Source: Solirubrobacteraceae bacterium
Lineage (GTDB): Bacteria > Actinomycetota > Thermoleophilia > Solirubrobacterales > Solirubrobacteraceae
Direction of reading: 5' to 3'
DNA: 9,196 nucleotides
Assembly (NCBI GenBank): GCA_024710825.1
Contig: JANJUA010000073.1
Location: forward strand, 1-9,196
The translations under genes and the position numbers were made by a program. Shown here piece by piece: positions 5,869 to 9,196 of this stretch. Under the pieces are notes generated by a model that was not told where the DNA came from, did not search any database, and saw only the letters and a program-made list of their open reading frames with translations. The stretch's first letter is position 1. Each line of letters begins with the position of its first letter.

Positions 5869-7431
5869 CTAGCCCCGCACCTTCCGGAAGAGCAGCCCCT
5901 CCAGGGGGTTCGGCCCGGGCGACTCGGTGTCCTCCGGCATCACCTCGAGCAGCTCGAACCGCGGATCTCCGCGCAGCACGCCTTCGTACTCGATCGAGCG
6001 GTCGCGCACGCGGCTCGTCCACGGCGCCACCCAGCGCTCGGGGTTGGAGATGATCGGCACGACGAGCAGGACGTCGCTGCCGACGGGCGCGTCGTCGAGC
6101 AGCGGCAGCAGCTCCGTGTCGACGCCCGTCGCGTCGAAGTGCTCCGGCCCGTCGCGCCAGTCCGTTACGCCGAGGTCCTCCTGCACCCCGAACGGGGTCG
6201 CGTAGGTGAGCCCGCTCGTCTCGTCCTCGAGGTAGTAGGAGAGCACCGGCACCTGCTCGGGCTGGGTGGAGATGACCAGGTCGCCGGGGCCGAGCGTCGG
6301 CCCGAGCTCGGTGGCGATGTCGACCGCGTTGCTCTTGGACGGTGGGGCGGACTCGAAGACCCAGAACACCGCGAGCACCGCCAGGCCGGCGACGCCGAGG
6401 CGCCCCGCGTTGCGCAGCCCGACGGCCGCGAGCACCAGCATCGGCGCGACCGCGATCGCGAGGTAGCGCGTCGCCCACGCCGGCGAGACCTGGGACGTCA
6501 GCCACGCCAGCACGATCGGCGAGACGGCGAGCAGCAGGAGCGCCGGGACGAGCACGCGGCGCTCCAGACGCCCGCTGCGCGCCAGCGCGACGAGCCCCGC
6601 ACCCCCGACGAGCAGCACGACGACCGTCCCCGCCTCGCCGCCGAGGAGCCGGTCGGACGAGCGGACGAGCGTCGTCAGCGTCGGCGCCGTCGCCCAGGGC
6701 GCGCCCGTGTGCAGCGCCTGGAAGACGAACGTCGGCACCCACGGCAGGTAGAGCGCCAGCGCCGTGCCGAAGCCGATCGCGAGGTCCTTCGTCGACGCGC
6801 GTTGCTCGCGCCGGCAGATCGCCCCGGCGAGCAGGAAGGCGGCGACGAGGAACAGCGCCCAGTTGTGCGTGTACAGCAGCGCCGCGAGCAGCACCCCGAA
6901 CGGGATCCGGTAGGCGCGGCGGCCGTAGACGTAGGCGTGCAGGAAGCAGGCGGTGCACGGCAGCGCGAGCAGGATGACGAGCGAGTACATCCGCGTCTCC
7001 TGCGCGTAGCTGGTCAGGAACGGGCACAGCGCGGTGAGCGCGGCCAGGATCCACGCGACGCGGCGGTCGAAGAGGCTCGCGCCCACCCAGAAGGCGACGG
7101 GGATGCACATCAGCGCGAAGATCAGCGAGAGCCAGTGCGTCGCGACGACGCCGTCGCCGACGAGAGCGATCCAGCCGTGCAGCACCAGGTAGTAGAGCGG
7201 CGGGGAGCCGTCGAGGCGCAGCGTCTCGGGGATGTCGAGCAGCGGGCGCGACGAGATCCCGACCGACAGCGCCTCGTCGATCCAGAAGTCGGTCGCCATC
7301 TCCGTGGTGCGCAGCAGGAGCGACAGCGCGACGAGCGCGAGCAGCCCGGCGCCCTCGAGCACGCGCACGCCTGCCGTCGAGCGCATCCAGGCCGCGGCGG
7401 GGCGGCGGAGGGCGACGGCGGCCACGTTCAT
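5869..7431 (-). CDS. Membrane glycosyltransferase of the GT-C fold (GT39/PMT_2-like)
   Basis: Predicted polytopic protein, 520 residues, that would move a sugar from a polyprenyl-phosphate donor to an acceptor on the outer face of the membrane. About 11 hydrophobic segments lie between residues 24 and 360. The first extracytoplasmic loop carries the Asp-Glu pair expected in GT-C enzymes (WIDEALS, D52-E53), followed by DGSPPLYYLVLHGW (74-87). Other family-like motifs are YAQETRMYSL (142-151), YTHNWALF and ATRYLAIAVAP (320-330). Residues after about 380 form a soluble C-terminal domain (GPGDLVISTQPEQ onward). ATG 7431 overlaps the upstream gene's stop as ATGA and has GGGGG 7 nt before it; the frame runs further upstream, but only as a shadow of that gene. 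The product probably works with the neighbouring GT-C protein. Donor and acceptor are unknown: lipid, wall polysaccharide and protein mannosylation are all possible. Confidence 0.82.
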   Translation of the reverse strand: MNVAAVALRRPAAAWMRSTAGVRVLEGAGLLALVALSLLLRTTEMATDFWIDEALSVGISSRPLLDIPETLRLDGSPPLYYLVLHGWIALVGDGVVATHWLSLIFALMCIPVAFWVGASLFDRRVAWILAALTALCPFLTSYAQETRMYSLVILLALPCTACFLHAYVYGRRAYRIPFGVLLAALLYTHNWALFLVAAFLLAGAICRREQRASTKDLAIGFGTALALYLPWVPTFVFQALHTGAPWATAPTLTTLVRSSDRLLGGEAGTVVVLLVGGAGLVALARSGRLERRVLVPALLLLAVSPIVLAWLTSQVSPAWATRYLAIAVAPMLVLAAVGLRNAGRLGVAGLAVLAVFWVFESAPPSKSNAVDIATELGPTLGPGDLVISTQPEQVPVLSYYLEDETSGLTYATPFGVQEDLGVTDWRDGPEHFDATGVDTELLPLLDDAPVGSDVLLVVPIISNPERWVAPWTSRVRDRSIEYEGVLRGDPRFELLEVMPEDTESPGPNPLEGLLFRKVRG

Positions 7432-8843
7432 CGTGGTACCCCCAGCCCCTCGCGGCACGCCTGAAGGGCCTCCCACGGATCGACGTGGGCGACGGGGCGC
7501 CAGCGCGGGTCGCCGACGACGAGCACGGGCGCGCCCGGGATCGTCCGCGGCTCGGGCGCCGAGCGGAAGACCGTGCCCGGCACCGTGGGGACGAGGTCGA
7601 TGCGCCGGATGTGGGCGTCGAGCTTCCAGGCCAGCGCGGTGACCTGGAACGCCCCGGTCGTCACGGTGCCGCAGTCGAGCACCCGCTCCGCCCCGCCCGT
7701 GGCGGCGATCGCGCCGCTCAGCGCGTCCATGAGCCGTGCCTCGTTGCGCGCGGCGCGCAGGTCGTCGGGCAGCAGGCCCGCGGGGGAGACGAGCAGCGCC
7801 GCCGCGAGCGCCAGGCCGACGATGGGCCCGATCCGCGGCACGAGCCTCGTGGCGCGCCCCCAGCCGACCCCGCCGGCCACGCAGGCGAGCGCGATCGGGG
7901 CGATCATGTAGCGGGCGTTGCCGGAGAACCCGGCCTCGGTCATGGCGGCGACGATCAGCAGCCACCCGGCGGCGCCCGCGCCGACGAGCGCGACGGTGCG
8001 GTCGCGCCACAGTCCGGCGATCCAGCCGGCGACGAGCGCTACGAAGCCGATCTCGGCGGGCCACGGGGTCATCGCGAGCATGCGCTTGACGGCCTCGAAG
8101 GCGGGGAAGTCGGCGAAGGCGATCGCGTTCGGGTTCGGGTCACGGGCGCGCGCGCCCGCGCGGAAGGGGTCGCCGGACCCCCACAGCTCCGGCCCGAACC
8201 ACAGCACGGCGCCGAGGACCGCCATCGCCGCGATGGTCTTCCACAGCGCGCGGTCGATCCGCAGGAGGTACGTCGCGTAGACGGCGGCGAAGGGCCACGT
8301 CTCCGGCCGCAGCAGGCAGGCGGCGAAGAGCACCCACAGCGCCGCGCGGCGCCTGCCCGAGAGGTGCAGGTCCACCGCCGCCAGGACGAGGGCGACGAGC
8401 AGGCCCTCGGAGTCCCCGATGGCGGAGAAGCGGACGAAGTCGGTCGACACCGCCAGGCAGGCGGCGGCGACGAGCCCGCCGGCGACGCCCCCGCCGAGCC
8501 GCCGCGTGACGCGGAAGGCGAGCAGGACCGCGGCGATGGCGCCCGCGCGCGCGACGGCGACCCAGAGGTCGGGCGCCGCGTCGGGGACGAGGGCGAACAC
8601 CGTCGTGAAGATCACCGGCAGCGGCTTCCACGAGGGGCCGAACTGCGTGTCGAGCTCGAGGTGCAGGATCTCCCGGCCCCAGATGAGCCAGGCGAACGGG
8701 TCGTACGTCGGCGTCGTGGGCAGCAGCAGGGACAGCAGCGCCAGCACGCAGGACGCGGCGACGATCGCGCCCAGTCCGCCGAGCGGGATGGCGCGCGCCG
8801 GGCGCGCCCAGGCGGAGCGCAGCGAGAGAGCGGGCGTCGACAT
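7428..8843 (-). CDS. Multi-pass membrane protein, probable GT-C glycosyltransferase
   Basis: The 471-residue polytopic protein has about 9-11 hydrophobic segments between residues 20 and 360 and a soluble C-terminal part of ~115 residues. After TM1 the loop TYDPFAWLIWGREI (46-59) carries D48, where GT-C enzymes keep an acidic residue. Further loop motifs are FGPSWKPLP (68-76), GDSEGLL (143-149), LLRPETWPF (177-185) and SGNARYMIAPIAL. The last part (ERVLDCGTVTTGAF, PVLVVGDPRW) looks like a small extracytoplasmic domain. It is the first gene of an overlapping pair with the downstream GT39-like protein and probably serves the same glycan pathway. ATG 8843 has no Shine-Dalgarno; a 10-bp hairpin ends 2 nt upstream of it and a TACCCT lies in its loop. 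A role other than glycosyl transfer, for example in lipid-linked sugar handling, cannot be excluded. Confidence 0.72.
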   Translation of the reverse strand: MSTPALSLRSAWARPARAIPLGGLGAIVAASCVLALLSLLLPTTPTYDPFAWLIWGREILHLELDTQFGPSWKPLPVIFTTVFALVPDAAPDLWVAVARAGAIAAVLLAFRVTRRLGGGVAGGLVAAACLAVSTDFVRFSAIGDSEGLLVALVLAAVDLHLSGRRRAALWVLFAACLLRPETWPFAAVYATYLLRIDRALWKTIAAMAVLGAVLWFGPELWGSGDPFRAGARARDPNPNAIAFADFPAFEAVKRMLAMTPWPAEIGFVALVAGWIAGLWRDRTVALVGAGAAGWLLIVAAMTEAGFSGNARYMIAPIALACVAGGVGWGRATRLVPRIGPIVGLALAAALLVSPAGLLPDDLRAARNEARLMDALSGAIAATGGAERVLDCGTVTTGAFQVTALAWKLDAHIRRIDLVPTVPGTVFRSAPEPRTIPGAPVLVVGDPRWRPVAHVDPWEALQACREGLGVPR

Positions 8844-8845
8844 AG

Positions 8846-8875
8846 GCGCGGCGCCGAGGGTATCGGGCGCCGCGC
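8846..8875 (-). promoter_or_regulatory. Perfect 10-bp inverted repeat between two minus-strand genes
   Basis: Arms GCGCGGCGCC (8846-8855) and GGCGCCGCGC (8866-8875) are exact complements around a 10-nt loop. The structure starts 1 nt after the upstream gene's stop and ends 2 nt before the ATG of the membrane protein gene. With all-GC arms it would be very stable in RNA, but no T tract follows on the minus strand. It could be a T-tract-less terminator for the upstream gene or a structure that hinders ribosome entry at the ATG. The loop also holds TACCCT (8857-8862), a weak -10 candidate for a nearly leaderless transcript. Confidence 0.5.
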
Positions 8876-8876
8876 G

Positions 8877-9196
8877 TCAGCCGGCGGCCGTGATGCGCCC
8901 GTGCTGGTCCGGAAGGTTGCCCCAGCCCCACAGGACGACGGGCCGCAGGGGAACCTCGCCGAGCTCGTCGCGCGGGTCGATGGGCTCCGTCGCGACGTGG
9001 CAGGTGTGCACCCAGTCGCTGCGAAGGTCGAACGTGTAGGTGAACTGCTGGCCGGGCCGCAGGCACTCGCCGACGATGGCGAGCTCCTCGTCGTCGAGGC
9101 CGTCCATGGTGACGTACTCGTCGACGGGTCCGATCATCTGCCCGTCGCGCAGGTCGAACACGTGCATCTGCGCGAGGTCCCAGCGGCCGAACGACA
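8877..9196 (-). CDS. pRiA4b Orf3-like domain protein, C-terminal part (start outside window)
   Basis: The frame is open to the right edge: SFGRWDLAQ precedes the first in-frame ATG at 9167, so the gene most likely begins outside the window. The visible 105 residues contain LAQMHVFDL, a Met/Asp/Glu-rich stretch, then GQQFTYTFDLRSDWVHTCHV. That last stretch resembles the Y-x-YDFGDDW-x-H core of the plasmid pRiA4b Orf3-like family. The tail VLWGWGNLPDQHGR is also reminiscent of that family. Its members occur on plasmids, in mobile elements and widely in chromosomes; their molecular function is not established. There is no signal peptide or membrane segment in the visible part. The stop TGA is 33 nt before the downstream membrane protein gene, with a strong hairpin between them. 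The family call is from memory of motif shape. Confidence 0.5.
   Translation of the reverse strand, partial: SFGRWDLAQMHVFDLRDGQMIGPVDEYVTMDGLDDEELAIVGECLRPGQQFTYTFDLRSDWVHTCHVATEPIDPRDELGEVPLRPVVLWGWGNLPDQHGRITAAG

Noticed and set aside
5267..7108. Long minus-strand open frame across the end of purH and the GT-C gene
   Set aside because: It is in a different frame from the membrane protein and antisense to purH; the Arg-rich low-complexity product is a shadow.
7432..8064. Upstream extension of the GT39-like frame beyond ATG 7431
   Set aside because: The added sequence is Arg/Ala-rich and lies inside the preceding membrane protein gene in another frame; the ATGA overlap gives a natural start.
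8877..9196. Possible mobile element at the right edge, because pRiA4b Orf3-like proteins can occur in mobile DNA
   Set aside because: No transposase, terminal repeat or target duplication is visible, and this family is also common in ordinary chromosomal settings.

Overview
The window is about 9.2 kb of very GC-rich bacterial DNA with densely packed genes. It suggests a high-GC actinobacterium, perhaps from the Thermoleophilia/Solirubrobacterales. That placement rests on base composition, GTG starts, 4-nt stop/start overlaps, probable leaderless promoters and the general look of the proteins. It is an inference, not a demonstrated taxonomy.

Layout. (1) Bases 1-1083 (+) hold the C-terminal part of a RecQ-type DNA helicase. 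(2) Bases 1080-1763 (+) hold purN, which overlaps the recQ stop codon by 4 nt. (3) Bases 1779-4183 form a block of four genes on the minus strand: a secreted alpha/beta-hydrolase (2606-4183), a 61-residue charged helical protein (2391-2576), a ribbon-helix-helix-type antitoxin (2096-2347) and a MazF/PemK-type toxin (1779-2099). (4) Bases 4269-5810 (+) hold purH. (5) Bases 5869-8843 (-) hold two membrane proteins of the GT-C glycosyltransferase type, overlapping by 4 nt. (6) Bases 8877-9196 (-) hold the C-terminal part of a protein resembling the plasmid pRiA4b Orf3 family, running off the right edge.

Function. purN and purH encode steps 3 and 9-10 of de novo purine synthesis and are commonly neighbours. 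Here they are separated by the minus-strand block of hydrolase, small protein and toxin-antitoxin genes, the most accessory-looking part of the window. The two GT-C proteins probably act together, as a translationally coupled pair, on a cell-envelope or lipid-linked glycan; the substrate cannot be read from sequence.

Regulation. The antitoxin and the hydrolase each have a TAnnnT hexamer exactly 6 nt before their ATG. This is the geometry expected of leaderless transcripts, and neither has a Shine-Dalgarno sequence. purN and the 61-aa protein instead have clear Shine-Dalgarno sequences. A perfect 10-bp inverted repeat sits between the last two minus-strand genes.

I found no RNA gene, CRISPR array, insertion sequence or prophage. 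No gene-free stretch is longer than about 85 bases. I did not find a clearly new biological system; the best leads are the block splitting purN from purH, the 61-aa protein, the hydrolase's unassigned C-terminal domain and the hairpin at 8846-8875.
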